From: Candidatus Nitrosopumilus sp.
GTDB lineage: Archaea > Thermoproteota > Nitrososphaeria > Nitrososphaerales > Nitrosopumilaceae
Assembly (NCBI GenBank): GCA_028351415.1
Contig: JAOMJV010000007.1
Location: forward strand, 1-48,248
Direction of reading: 5' to 3'
Length of the DNA stretch: 48,248 nt
A program made the translations under genes and the position numbers. Below are positions 32,820-40,747 of the stretch, piece after piece (positions within the stretch are counted from its first letter, which is position 1; each line of letters starts with the position of its first letter). The notes under the pieces were generated by a model that searched no databases, had not been told where the DNA came from, and was given only the letters and a program-made list of their open reading frames with translations.

Positions 32820-33764
32820 ATGCATACAGTACGCATTCCAAAAGTTATTAATTTTGGAGAAAACGCACTTGGTGAAACAGAATATCCAAAAAATGCCCTA
32901 GTTGTTACAACCGTTCCGCCAGCATTGTCTGACAAATGGTTAGCAAGAATGGGAATTCAGGATTATATGTTATATGACCAAGTAAAACCTGAACCATCAA
33001 TTGATGATGTCAATAAGGTCATTTCTCAATTCAAAGACAAAAACCCTTCAGTCCTAATCGGATTGGGTGGTGGAAGTTCCATGGATGTGGTAAAATACGC
33101 TGCACCTGAATTGAAAAAAGAAAAAATTCTAATTCCAACTACATTTGGAACTGGAGCTGAAATGACAACTTATTGTGTTCTAAAATTTGATGGAAAAAAG
33201 AAATTGTTACGTGAAGACAGATTCTTAGCTGACATGGCTGTAGTTGATTCATATTTTATGGATGGAACTCCAGAACAAGTTATCAAAAGTTCTGTCTGTG
33301 ATGCATGTGCTCAAGCTACTGAAGGCTATGATAGCAAACTCGGTAATGACTTGACTAGAACATTATGTAAACAAGCATTTGATATTCTATATGATGCAAT
33401 AATGAATGACAAACCAGAAAACTATCCATACGGTTCAATGTTATCTGGAATGGGATTTGGAAATTGCTCTACAACATTAGGACATGCATTGTCCTATGTG
33501 TTTTCAAATGAAGGAGTACCTCATGGTTATTCTTTATCTTCTTGTACTACAGTTGCACACAAACATAATAATTCAATCTTCTATGATAGATTCAAAGAGG
33601 CAATGGATAAACTCGGCTTTGATAAATTAGAACTCAAGGCTGATGTTTCAGACGCTGCTGACACTGTCATGACCGATAGAGGCCATTTGGATCCAAATCC
33701 AATTCCAATATCTAAAGATGACGTCGTAAAATGTCTTGAAAATATCAAAGCAGGTAATTTATAG
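32820..33764 (+). CDS. iron-containing-alcohol-dehydrogenase family semialdehyde reductase
   Basis: 314 residues from the ATG of MHTVRIPK; shorter than the usual about 380. NAD(P)-binding 'GLGGGSSMDVVKY' is at 81-93 and 'IPTTFGTGAEMT' near 105. Metal-site counterparts: D161, H222 ('LGHALSY') and H235 ('GVPHGYSLS'), but the usual second ligand His is Gln165 ('DACAQATEGY'). Thaumarchaeal members of this family include the malonic semialdehyde reductase described in Nitrosopumilus for the hydroxypropionate/hydroxybutyrate cycle, so malonate or succinate semialdehyde is the likely substrate; that is inference. Confidence 0.88.
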   Translation: MHTVRIPKVINFGENALGETEYPKNALVVTTVPPALSDKWLARMGIQDYMLYDQVKPEPSIDDVNKVISQFKDKNPSVLIGLGGGSSMDVVKYAAPELKKEKILIPTTFGTGAEMTTYCVLKFDGKKKLLREDRFLADMAVVDSYFMDGTPEQVIKSSVCDACAQATEGYDSKLGNDLTRTLCKQAFDILYDAIMNDKPENYPYGSMLSGMGFGNCSTTLGHALSYVFSNEGVPHGYSLSSCTTVAHKHNNSIFYDRFKEAMDKLGFDKLELKADVSDAADTVMTDRGHLDPNPIPISKDDVVKCLENIKAGNL

Positions 33765-33845
33765 AAAATTCATTTTTTCTTTTCTTTTTCTTTTATATCT
33801 AAACTGCGAAATTGGCAGATTAACTAAACTTTTTATTATAATGAT

Positions 33846-34970
33846 TTGGAACAACATCAGTTGGCAAGTAAAAAATTAAAGTTTGGTATTCAAAATGGAC
33901 TAAATGTTGCTAGAGCCGGATTTACTGAAGATCAGATAATTACTGCATGTCAGCTCGCTGATCGAACTGGATATGATTCTATTTTCTATATGGATCACAC
34001 AAATGTTCCACAATGGAAAAATGCAACTGTTTTAGATCCTTGGGTTATGTTGTCTGCCATTGCTGCAGTCACAAATAATGTTGAATTAGGAACCTGCGTT
34101 ACTGATGCAATTAGAAGACATCCGTCAAATATTGCACTAGCTGCAATTACTCTTGATAGAATTTCTAAAGGTAGAGCAATTCTTGGTATTGGTGCTGGAG
34201 AAGCACAAAATCTTAAAGAATTCTGTATTCCATTTGAAAAACCAGTTTCAAAATGGGCTGAACAAATTGAAGTTATTAAAAAATTATATCATTCTAGCCC
34301 TGATAATACTGTAGATTATGAGGGTAAATTTTATCAATTAAAACAGGCATGTTTACAAGCTGCATCAATTAGAAAACCACACCCACCTACCTACATGGCT
34401 TCTGGTGGAAAGCGAACATTAGATTTAACTGGAAAACTTGGAGAAGGCTGGTTACCAATCGGTTATACTCCTGAATTATTTGAAGATCATAGAAAACAAA
34501 TTGAAGTTTCTATGGACAAGTATGGTAGAAGTCAAGAAGATAAGGATAATTTTGAAATGGCATTAGATATTGATGTTTACTTTTCAGAAGATGCAGAGGC
34601 TTCTTGGGCAAAAATGAAAGAAGCTGTTAAAGTTAGTTTGTTTAAACCTGAAATTTTGAGAGTACATGGATTAAAAGAAATTGAAGGATTTGATTTTGTA
34701 AAGTACTTTACAGAATATTCAATGTCTGATCAAAGTTGGATTGTCAAAATGAGAGAAGCTGCAACTAAAATTCCAGATAAAATTGCTAGATCATCTACTG
34801 CAGTTGGTACTCCTGAAGACATCATTCCTACTTTTGAGAGATTTATGGAAGCCGGTGTGAATCACTTTGTAATTAGATTCTGGGGTAAGAATTACTTTGG
34901 CTCTATTGACAAGTTTGCAAGCCATGTTATGCCTGTATTGCGTGAAAAACATAAACAAAAATTCGCTTAA
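33846..34970 (+). CDS. LLM-class (F420-dependent) oxidoreductase
   Basis: 374 residues. A bacterial-luciferase-like TIM barrel: 'GLNVARAGFTEDQIITACQLADRTGYDSIFYMDH', 'WVMLSAIAAVTNNVELGTCV', 'RRHPSNIALAAITLDRIS' and 'RAILGIGAGEAQNLKEF' match F420-dependent methylene-tetrahydromethanopterin reductase (Mer)-like enzymes. Start is TTG; an ATG in another frame just upstream is not usable. A TTTTATATC box lies about 55 bases upstream. It follows the dehydrogenase by 81 bases on the same strand. Which substrate is reduced cannot be read from sequence. Confidence 0.88.
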   Translation: MEQHQLASKKLKFGIQNGLNVARAGFTEDQIITACQLADRTGYDSIFYMDHTNVPQWKNATVLDPWVMLSAIAAVTNNVELGTCVTDAIRRHPSNIALAAITLDRISKGRAILGIGAGEAQNLKEFCIPFEKPVSKWAEQIEVIKKLYHSSPDNTVDYEGKFYQLKQACLQAASIRKPHPPTYMASGGKRTLDLTGKLGEGWLPIGYTPELFEDHRKQIEVSMDKYGRSQEDKDNFEMALDIDVYFSEDAEASWAKMKEAVKVSLFKPEILRVHGLKEIEGFDFVKYFTEYSMSDQSWIVKMREAATKIPDKIARSSTAVGTPEDIIPTFERFMEAGVNHFVIRFWGKNYFGSIDKFASHVMPVLREKHKQKFA

Positions 34971-35020
34971 TCCCAAATTATTAGAACCTTATTTACTGTG
35001 TCAATTCCTTTAATGTTATT

Positions 35021-35245
35021 ATGAATGACGATTTTCCTGACGCTGTCAAGAAATGTCTTGATATTTTAGATGATAGTTTAGAAATATTGGTTGACATTGA
35101 ATTTACTCTAAATGATGAAAAAAATGATGAATTAATTCCTGACATGAAACTTCATAATTTGTTTGATATGACTGAAGATGTAGCAGAGTCTGAAAAAATT
35201 AAATTTGCTGAATCTAAATTAGTTCAAAGACAATTTCAAGACTAA
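35021..35245 (+). CDS. acidic hypothetical protein, 74 aa
   Basis: ATG start (MNDDFPDAVKKCLDILDDS). Strongly acidic and helical: 'LDILDDSLEILVDIEFTLNDEKNDELI' then 'LHNLFDMTEDVAESEKIKF' and a basic end 'KLVQRQFQD'. One Cys. It follows the F420-type oxidoreductase by 50 bases. No known domain. The next 100 bases (35246-35347) are AT-rich with no visible feature. Confidence 0.6.
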   Translation: MNDDFPDAVKKCLDILDDSLEILVDIEFTLNDEKNDELIPDMKLHNLFDMTEDVAESEKIKFAESKLVQRQFQD

Positions 35246-35347
35246 TTTCATTATTCAACTAAAAATTAATTATTTTCAAGTTAATTTAGCACAGTAATAA
35301 AAAATCAAATTATATAATTTTTATACAATAGATATGTTGACAATAAT

Positions 35348-36406
35348 TTAAAATCTTAGTTCGTGTTGAAGTGAATTATATTCTGGAGATTGTTTCATTT
35401 GAGTTTCCAAATCTTTTAAATTTAATTCATTACTAGACACTTTCGAATAAAATAAATCGAATCCTGGTTTATCCGGAAATCTACCTAGTATAGTTTGATA
35501 AAGTTGAATTATGGATAGAGCAATAGGATTATTAGAATAATCTTGTCCAACTAATTCTACATCTTCTTTGAAGTCTTTTTCAAATATAGCTTCAGGGCAA
35601 TTCCTACAAATTATTTCATCATTATCTGATTTCATTTTTTTCTTAATATCCTCAAAATTTTCATTTTGGAATAACGATTGATAACTAGACTTTGTTAGAT
35701 TTCCTAATATATTTTGTATTCCATAATCATTGCAACATAGCGTAACATCCCCATTTGGAAGAAGAACATTTTCATCTAATCTATCCACAAGACTGGTTCT
35801 ACTAGCTCGATTACACACTAAAGGACCAGTTTTTCTCTTAAACTCTGTATCTATGGATTTTAAATTCCCCGCTCGATTAGTCATTTTATCTGCAAGAACA
35901 GTATTTTTTAAAAAAGTTTTAATTTTTGGATGTACTGTGCCCATTGTCATAGCTGATAGATTACTGATATTGCTTGAAAGAAGATGTTCAAACACTTCAA
36001 GATAATTTGAATTAACTGCTATTTTTGCATACATTTCTTCATCAGGTAAATGAACGTGAAACGTCCTAAATGGAATATGTTTAATTTCGTCAATATTTTT
36101 TAAAGTTAATCCCACAAGAGTTGAAAATACTTCTACGGTATAGCCAGAATTAAAGGCATAAACTATCATTTTAGAACATTCTGGATTCAAAAAAGGTTCA
36201 GCATATCCTGAAAATGCAATTGGAACCGATTTAGGAATTTTAAGCAAACATGTTTTAAAAGTTTCAAAGGTCATTATGTCTGGAGTTCCATAATTGATGT
36301 TTGTTTTATTATTGATTGAAGAATATTCTTTAATCAGTAAATCTTGTGGACAAAAATCACACTTTACTCTACATGCAATTACTGTATTGATTTCCATTAA
36401 TACCAT
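35348..36406 (-). CDS. radical SAM/SPASM protein with C-terminal DUF4214-like domain
   Basis: 352 residues from the Met of MVLMEINT; the 24 residues before it in frame are random-looking, and Met at 36397 is an equally good start. Radical SAM [4Fe-4S] cysteines are C12, C16, C19 ('CRVKCDFC'). A SPASM-type region has 'LVCNR', 'PNGDVTLCCNDYG', 'NILGNL' and 'ICRNCPE'. The last about 60 residues ('IIQLYQTILGRFPDKPGFDLFY', 'SPEYNSL') resemble DUF4214, often found in glycan-related proteins. No precursor peptide is next to it. It is surrounded by small hypotheticals and may be a recent insertion. Confidence 0.85.
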   Translation of the reverse strand: MVLMEINTVIACRVKCDFCPQDLLIKEYSSINNKTNINYGTPDIMTFETFKTCLLKIPKSVPIAFSGYAEPFLNPECSKMIVYAFNSGYTVEVFSTLVGLTLKNIDEIKHIPFRTFHVHLPDEEMYAKIAVNSNYLEVFEHLLSSNISNLSAMTMGTVHPKIKTFLKNTVLADKMTNRAGNLKSIDTEFKRKTGPLVCNRASRTSLVDRLDENVLLPNGDVTLCCNDYGIQNILGNLTKSSYQSLFQNENFEDIKKKMKSDNDEIICRNCPEAIFEKDFKEDVELVGQDYSNNPIALSIIQLYQTILGRFPDKPGFDLFYSKVSSNELNLKDLETQMKQSPEYNSLQHELRF

Positions 36407-36541
36407 GAAGAATATTGTTTTAGGGCTTATAAAAATAAAGTATTGCAATACATATAATGAAAAATTCAATTTACACATGATTATATAATCTGGAAGAACG
36501 AGTGGATTAACTCTGTTTTTTTAGAGTAAAGTTCAAGACAT

Positions 36542-36964
36542 TTAGCGATTTCGTGAATTGTGCTGATGCTTGTTTTTTGCTGACTGCTTTACTTTTCTTT
36601 TAGTTTGTTGTTTGAGTAATCTTTTTCTTGTTCTTTCTGTTCCACTTGTCGAACCTTGAACAATTTTTGTCTTACTTCCATCTTTTAACATAATTACTTT
36701 TCCCTTAAATCTAAATTCAACGTCTCTGCATTTGATATAGTATCTTCTAAGACTAAAAAATATTCTATTGTTAGTTCCATGCATTTCTTTAACTTCCTTT
36801 GTTTTTTTTAATTCGTTGAGAATATTTCGTAGTAAGCCTTTCTCGATATCTGTTATTCTCTGTAATTCTTTAAACCAGATAAATTTTGACTCTGATCCCC
36901 AGTCATTTAATATTTCTATGATTTTGTTTGTTGCTTCTTCTGTCTCCTCATTTGGGGTCATCAT
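36542..36964 (-). CDS. hypothetical protein with wHTH-like front and basic tail, 140 aa
   Basis: ATG start (MMTPNEETEEATNKIIEIL). Residues about 10-75 read as a winged-helix-like unit ('WFKELQRITDIEKGLLRNILNELKKTKEV', then a wing 'NNRIFFSLRRYYIK'); the tail from about 100 is Lys/Arg/Gln-rich ('RTRKRLLKQQTKRKVKQSAK') and probably disordered. It is suited to nucleic-acid binding. The fold assignment is tentative. It lies downstream, same strand, of nothing close. Confidence 0.6.
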   Translation of the reverse strand: MMTPNEETEEATNKIIEILNDWGSESKFIWFKELQRITDIEKGLLRNILNELKKTKEVKEMHGTNNRIFFSLRRYYIKCRDVEFRFKGKVIMLKDGSKTKIVQGSTSGTERTRKRLLKQQTKRKVKQSAKNKHQHNSRNR

Positions 36965-37075
36965 TTTTATTCAATTAATCCTAAATTTAGCAATTTACAT
37001 TAATGAAAAGTTTGAATCAATAAAGTCAATTTTTAGAATGTTTTATCTTTTTGATAATATTTGTGATTAGTTACT

Positions 37076-37165
37076 ATGAATGATAAATCAAAAGATGAAT
37101 GTACTGAATTGGGATGTAAAATACTCCAAATACGAGAATTAGCCGAAGAATTGAATACTGATTAA
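37076..37165 (+). CDS. 29-residue mini-ORF
   Basis: ATG start (MNDKSKDECTELGCKILQIR), ending 'ELAEELNTD'. Two cysteines five residues apart and one amphipathic helix. It fills the gap between the wHTH-like gene and the coiled-coil gene, ending two bases before the latter's stop (convergent). Coding status is uncertain because of its length. Confidence 0.4.
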   Translation: MNDKSKDECTELGCKILQIRELAEELNTD

Positions 37166-37167
37166 TT

Positions 37168-37392
37168 TTACATTTTTGATTTTTTCTTTCTTTGTTTTAA
37201 TCTAGATTTTGTTACTTTAACTGACTGTTTTTGGTTATTTTCCATTTTGTTTGCTAATAAATCAATTTGTTCTGCTATCTCTAGTTGCTCCTCTGTGGAA
37301 TTTGTTTTAACAAGTTTTTTGTTTAATTTTTTTAATTGACTTGAATACGAGTTAAACTCTCCTCTCAAATCATTCAGGTATGGATCATCCAT
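37168..37392 (-). CDS. basic coiled-coil protein, 74 aa
   Basis: ATG start (MDDPYLNDLRGEFNSYSSQ). Residues about 15-55 are heptad-like ('LKKLNKKLVKTNSTEEQLEIAEQIDLLANKMENN') and the C-terminus 'KSRLKQRKKKSKM' is strongly basic. Likely a small dimer contacting nucleic acid or the ribosome. It diverges from the flavin-binding protein. Not recognised as a named family. Confidence 0.6.
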   Translation of the reverse strand: MDDPYLNDLRGEFNSYSSQLKKLNKKLVKTNSTEEQLEIAEQIDLLANKMENNQKQSVKVTKSRLKQRKKKSKM

Positions 37393-37450
37393 GATGATTT
37401 TGAATCTTACTTGTATTTTAGGTATTTTTTTCTTGATATTCTGATCTTAA

Positions 37451-37460
37451 TTTATAATAT
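37451..37460 (+). promoter_or_regulatory. TATA box of the flavin-binding protein gene
   Basis: TTTATAATAT is centred about 25 bases before the ATG of MQLVDILK at 37480, giving a leaderless mRNA and supporting that start over an upstream Met. Confidence 0.5.
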
Positions 37461-37479
37461 TATTTGTTATAATTATCCT

Positions 37480-38112
37480 ATGCAACTTGTTGATATTCTT
37501 AAAATTAAATCATATGAAAAAATAAAAGAATTTCTTAATCAAGAACATGTTGGAAGAATTTCAAGTATAGATGTAAATGGATTCCCTCAAATTATTCCAA
37601 TGAATTTTGTATTTCTTAATGGTGCTGTATACATACACTCTCATGTAAAAGGTGAAAAGTTAGATAATATTTCCAAAAATAATAAAGTTGGTTTTGAGGC
37701 TGATAGGGAGTTAGAATTTTTACCATCTTATTTTGAAGATCCTCGTAATGCTTCTTTAGCTGACACTTTGTACATCAGTGTTGTAATCAAAGGACTTGGT
37801 TCTTTAGTTTCTGATAGGGATGAGAAAACTTTAGCTCTAAATGGTTTGATGGAAAAATATCAACCTGAAGGATACTATGATCCAATTCAATCTGATATGC
37901 GCGTTTTGAATGCAGTTAGTGTGATCAAAATAATTCCACAAACACTTCATGGGAAATATAAAATTGGCCAAAATATGAATTCAAAAGATAGGTTGAATTT
38001 AGCTCAAAAAATTCTTGAAAAAAATTCACCCACTGCAAAAAATACTCTCAAAATTATGGGTTTTGAAGAAATTGATTGTAAATTGAGAATGGTTGATGAA
38101 CCTGTTTGGTAA
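37480..38112 (+). CDS. pyridoxamine 5'-phosphate oxidase-like flavin-binding protein
   Basis: 210 residues from the Met of MQLVDILKIK; 23 residues earlier in frame would be hydrophobic read-through of the promoter. Split-barrel fold: 'EHVGRISSIDVNGFPQIIPMNFVF', 'AVYIHSHVKGEKLDNI' and 'NNKVGFEAD' are typical of the PNPOx/flavin reductase group binding FMN or F420. The second part 'VVIKGLGSLVSD' and 'KIIPQTLHGKYKIGQ' completes the barrel. It probably acts as an FMN- or F420-dependent reductase; substrate unknown. Confidence 0.83.
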   Translation: MQLVDILKIKSYEKIKEFLNQEHVGRISSIDVNGFPQIIPMNFVFLNGAVYIHSHVKGEKLDNISKNNKVGFEADRELEFLPSYFEDPRNASLADTLYISVVIKGLGSLVSDRDEKTLALNGLMEKYQPEGYYDPIQSDMRVLNAVSVIKIIPQTLHGKYKIGQNMNSKDRLNLAQKILEKNSPTAKNTLKIMGFEEIDCKLRMVDEPVW

Positions 38113-38232
38113 TTTTATTATGATGTCGCCATTGCTTTAAATTCTCATGAGATTGCTGAAGAAAAATATCTCTATAACCCACTAAAATTCAAAACTGCTT
38201 TGAGATGTCATTCTATCGTTAGTTTTTGTTAA

Positions 38233-38445
38233 TTATTTAATATCTAACTTTAATTTTTTGATCAAATTTCGTAGTGCTACTCCGATTCCTAGCATCAATA
38301 CTCCCACTATGATTCCTACATACGAAGACCAATCCCCTGAATCTGTTAGGAGATACATAATCGCTGCAAATAATATTGTGATTCCGACGATAATTAGCAA
38401 ATATGCAATTAATTTTGCAACAAGTACTACCTGTTCACGTTCCAT
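38233..38445 (-). CDS. small two-span membrane protein, 70 aa
   Basis: ATG start (MEREQVVLVAKLIAYLLII). Two hydrophobic helices, about residues 8-32 and 41-60, with a short polar loop 'TDSGDWSS' and a basic end 'RNLIKKLKLDIK'; both termini probably face the cytoplasm. No conserved motif. The 120 bases before it (38113-38232) hold nothing recognisable. Confidence 0.65.
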   Translation of the reverse strand: MEREQVVLVAKLIAYLLIIVGITILFAAIMYLLTDSGDWSSYVGIIVGVLMLGIGVALRNLIKKLKLDIK

Positions 38446-38483
38446 GATTTACAAAGAAAATGTTTCTTGATAGTTGTTTCCCC

Positions 38484-38720
38484 CTACCTTCTTACAGATA
38501 ATCTTTGAAGTATTCTATTTACGGCTTCATCTCCATATAATATTTTTAATTTACTTGATGTTGATACTATGCAACTACTGTTTTCTAGCTTACATTGCTT
38601 GATTTTAGCTTTAATTACCTACTCAATGTGTACGCTTTCTATGAGTTGTCTATGTTCTGTCTTTGTCTTGTTTACTCGTCCGAACATGCCCGCCGTACTG
38701 CTTGCTTTGTAATTATACAT
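38484..38720 (-). pseudogene. 78-codon ORF interrupted by an in-frame amber codon
   Basis: From an ATG at 38720 the frame reads MYNYKASSTAGMFGRVNKTK and on for 33 codons, then a TAG at 38619-38621, then continues in the same frame for 44 sense codons ('VIKAKIKQCKLENSSCIV', 'ILYGDEAVNRILQRLSVRR') to a second TAG. Codons such as ACG, GCG, GGC and AGC are unlike the AT-rich neighbours. Two adjacent open stretches in one frame across about 230 bases are unlikely in non-coding DNA of this composition. It may be a decaying gene, a nonsense allele or read-through. No pyrrolysine genes are visible in this window. Otherwise 38446-38797 holds only the uvrB promoter. Confidence 0.5.
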
Positions 38721-38731
38721 TGTTGATTTAC

Positions 38732-38766
38732 TGTTGACACTAGGATATTTCGTCAACAAAGTCAAC
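38732..38766. promoter_or_regulatory. GTCAAC repeats upstream of uvrB
   Basis: TGTTGAC (38732-38738) and GTCAACA (38752-38758) form a 7-bp inverted repeat with a 13-base spacer, and a further GTCAAC follows at 38761-38766, directly before the uvrB TATA-like element CATAAATT (38768-38775). This is a plausible operator cluster controlling uvrBAC. Confidence 0.4.
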
Positions 38767-38767
38767 C

Positions 38768-38775
38768 CATAAATT
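38768..38775 (+). promoter_or_regulatory. TATA-like element of the uvrBAC operon
   Basis: CATAAATT lies 23-30 bases before the TTG start of uvrB, suggesting a leaderless transcript and supporting that start codon. Confidence 0.4.
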
Positions 38776-38797
38776 CAGTTTTTAGTAATTCTAACTA

Positions 38798-40747
38798 TTG
38801 CAACAAATCTCGAAATTTGAATTAGTTTCTGATTATTCTCCTACTGGTGATCAACCTCAAGCTATTGATGCTTTAGTTGAAGGAGTTGAAAAAAAATCGG
38901 TTCAAACTTTACTTGGAGTTACTGGAAGCGGCAAGACTTTTTCAGTTGCAAATGTAATTGCTAGAACTGGTAAAAATACACTAGTAATCTCTCATAACAA
39001 AACTCTTGCAGCACAACTTTACACAGAATTAAAACAATTTTTCCCAAAAAATAATGTCGGCTATTTTGTTTCTTATTATGATTATTATCAACCTGAAAGT
39101 TACCTGCCCCAAACTGATACCTATATTGAAAAAGATACTCAGATTAATGAAAAAATTGAAAAATTACGATTGGAAGCAACTGCAATGTTGCTATCCGGAG
39201 AACCTACAATAATCGTTTCAACTGTATCTTGCATCTATTCTCTTGGTAACCCTCAAGAATGGAAAGACTCTTCAATTCTCGTTAGTACTGGTGATGAAAT
39301 TAAACGAACTGATTTAATTCGAAAATTAGTTGATGCCCGATATGAAAGAAATGACGTTGAAGTTGCTCCTGGAAATTTTAGAGTAAAAGGGGATACCATT
39401 GATATCACTCCTGCATATTCTGAAGACATTGTTAGAATTTCTATGTTTGGCGATGAGATTGAAAAAATAACTTTACTTGATCATGTTTCCTTAAAAGAAA
39501 AAAAGAAAATAACTCAAATGACCATTTTTCCTGCCAAACATTATCTGATTGCTAAAGATGCTAGTAAAAGAGCTGTCGCATCAATTAGGGATGAACTAAA
39601 ATATCATTTGCCAACTTTGAATGAACTTGAAAAACAGCGTCTTGAAATGAGAACTAATTATGATTTAGAAATGATAGAGGAGCTGGGTTATTGTTCTGGA
39701 ATTGAAAATTATTCGAGACATTTCGATGGCCGTAATGAGGGTGATAAAGCATACTGTTTGATGGATTTTTTTGGTGATGATTATCTTTTGGTGATTGATG
39801 AATCCCATGTCACATTACCCCAATTACATGCAATGTACAAAGGTGATTATTCCAGAAAAGATAAACTTGTAACATATGGATTTAGATTACCTAGTGCATA
39901 TGATAATAGACCTTTAAAATTTGAAGAATTTGAAGAATACATTCAAAATACTATTTTTGTTTCAGCTACTCCTTCTGACTATGAAAAGAAAATATCTGCA
40001 AAAATTGTTGAACAATTAGTTCGTCCTACAGGTTTACTTGATCCACAAATTGAAATTAGACCTACTAAAGATCAAATGGATAATTTAATTTCTGAAATAA
40101 ATAAACGGTGCAAGAATTCTGAACGGGTTTTGGTTACCACATTAACTAAAAGAATGGCTGAAGATTTAGCTGAATATCTCTCAAAAAAAGATGTTAAGGT
40201 TAGATACATGCATTCTGAAATTGATGGACTACAACGTACTGAAATTCTTCGTCAATTACGCCTAGGTGAATTTGACGTTTTAGTTGGAATTAATCTTTTA
40301 CGTGAAGGTCTGGACATTCCCGAAGTTTCACTTGTGGCCATTTTAGATGCCGACAAGGAAGGTTTTTTGAGAAATTTTACTAGTTTAATTCAAACTTGTG
40401 GTAGAGCTGCAAGAAATGTATCTGGAACTGTAATCATGTATGCTGATACAAATACAAAATCCATGAAACATACTATTGATGAAACTACACGTCGTAGGAA
40501 AAAACAAATTTCATACAATCAAGAACATGGAATAATTCCTAAAACAATTATGAAATCTGTTCCTGAACAAGAAATTGTATTGGATGAGTCAAAATTAAAA
40601 TCAGTACATGATCTTAAAAATGATGTGATTGATTTAGATGCTCAAATGAAAAAATATTCTGAAGAATTAGATTTTGAACAAGCAATTTCTTGCAGAGATA
40701 GAATTAAAAGATTAGAAAAGGAGATTGAATATAAAAATGATAGATAA
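38798..40747 (+). CDS. uvrB: excinuclease ABC subunit B
   Basis: 649 residues, normal length. Damage-verification helicase of bacterial-type nucleotide excision repair. Walker A 'GVTGSGKT' is at 40-47, the beta-hairpin region 'FVSYYDYYQPESYLPQTDTY' near 90-110, 'VIDESHVTLPQ' is motif II, 'LVGINLLREGLDIPEVSLV' and 'QTCGRAARN' are motifs V-VI, and the C-terminal UVR helix hairpin 'DLDAQMKKYSEELDFEQAI' binds UvrC. TTG start (MQQISKFELV). It is the first gene of uvrB-uvrA-uvrC; uvrA overlaps its end by 11 bases. Confidence 0.97.
   Translation: MQQISKFELVSDYSPTGDQPQAIDALVEGVEKKSVQTLLGVTGSGKTFSVANVIARTGKNTLVISHNKTLAAQLYTELKQFFPKNNVGYFVSYYDYYQPESYLPQTDTYIEKDTQINEKIEKLRLEATAMLLSGEPTIIVSTVSCIYSLGNPQEWKDSSILVSTGDEIKRTDLIRKLVDARYERNDVEVAPGNFRVKGDTIDITPAYSEDIVRISMFGDEIEKITLLDHVSLKEKKKITQMTIFPAKHYLIAKDASKRAVASIRDELKYHLPTLNELEKQRLEMRTNYDLEMIEELGYCSGIENYSRHFDGRNEGDKAYCLMDFFGDDYLLVIDESHVTLPQLHAMYKGDYSRKDKLVTYGFRLPSAYDNRPLKFEEFEEYIQNTIFVSATPSDYEKKISAKIVEQLVRPTGLLDPQIEIRPTKDQMDNLISEINKRCKNSERVLVTTLTKRMAEDLAEYLSKKDVKVRYMHSEIDGLQRTEILRQLRLGEFDVLVGINLLREGLDIPEVSLVAILDADKEGFLRNFTSLIQTCGRAARNVSGTVIMYADTNTKSMKHTIDETTRRRKKQISYNQEHGIIPKTIMKSVPEQEIVLDESKLKSVHDLKNDVIDLDAQMKKYSEELDFEQAISCRDRIKRLEKEIEYKNDR

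Noticed and set aside
35348-36406. RiPP cluster around the radical SAM protein
   Set aside because: No short precursor-like ORF with a repeated core or leader abuts the gene on either side, and no transporter or protease is present.
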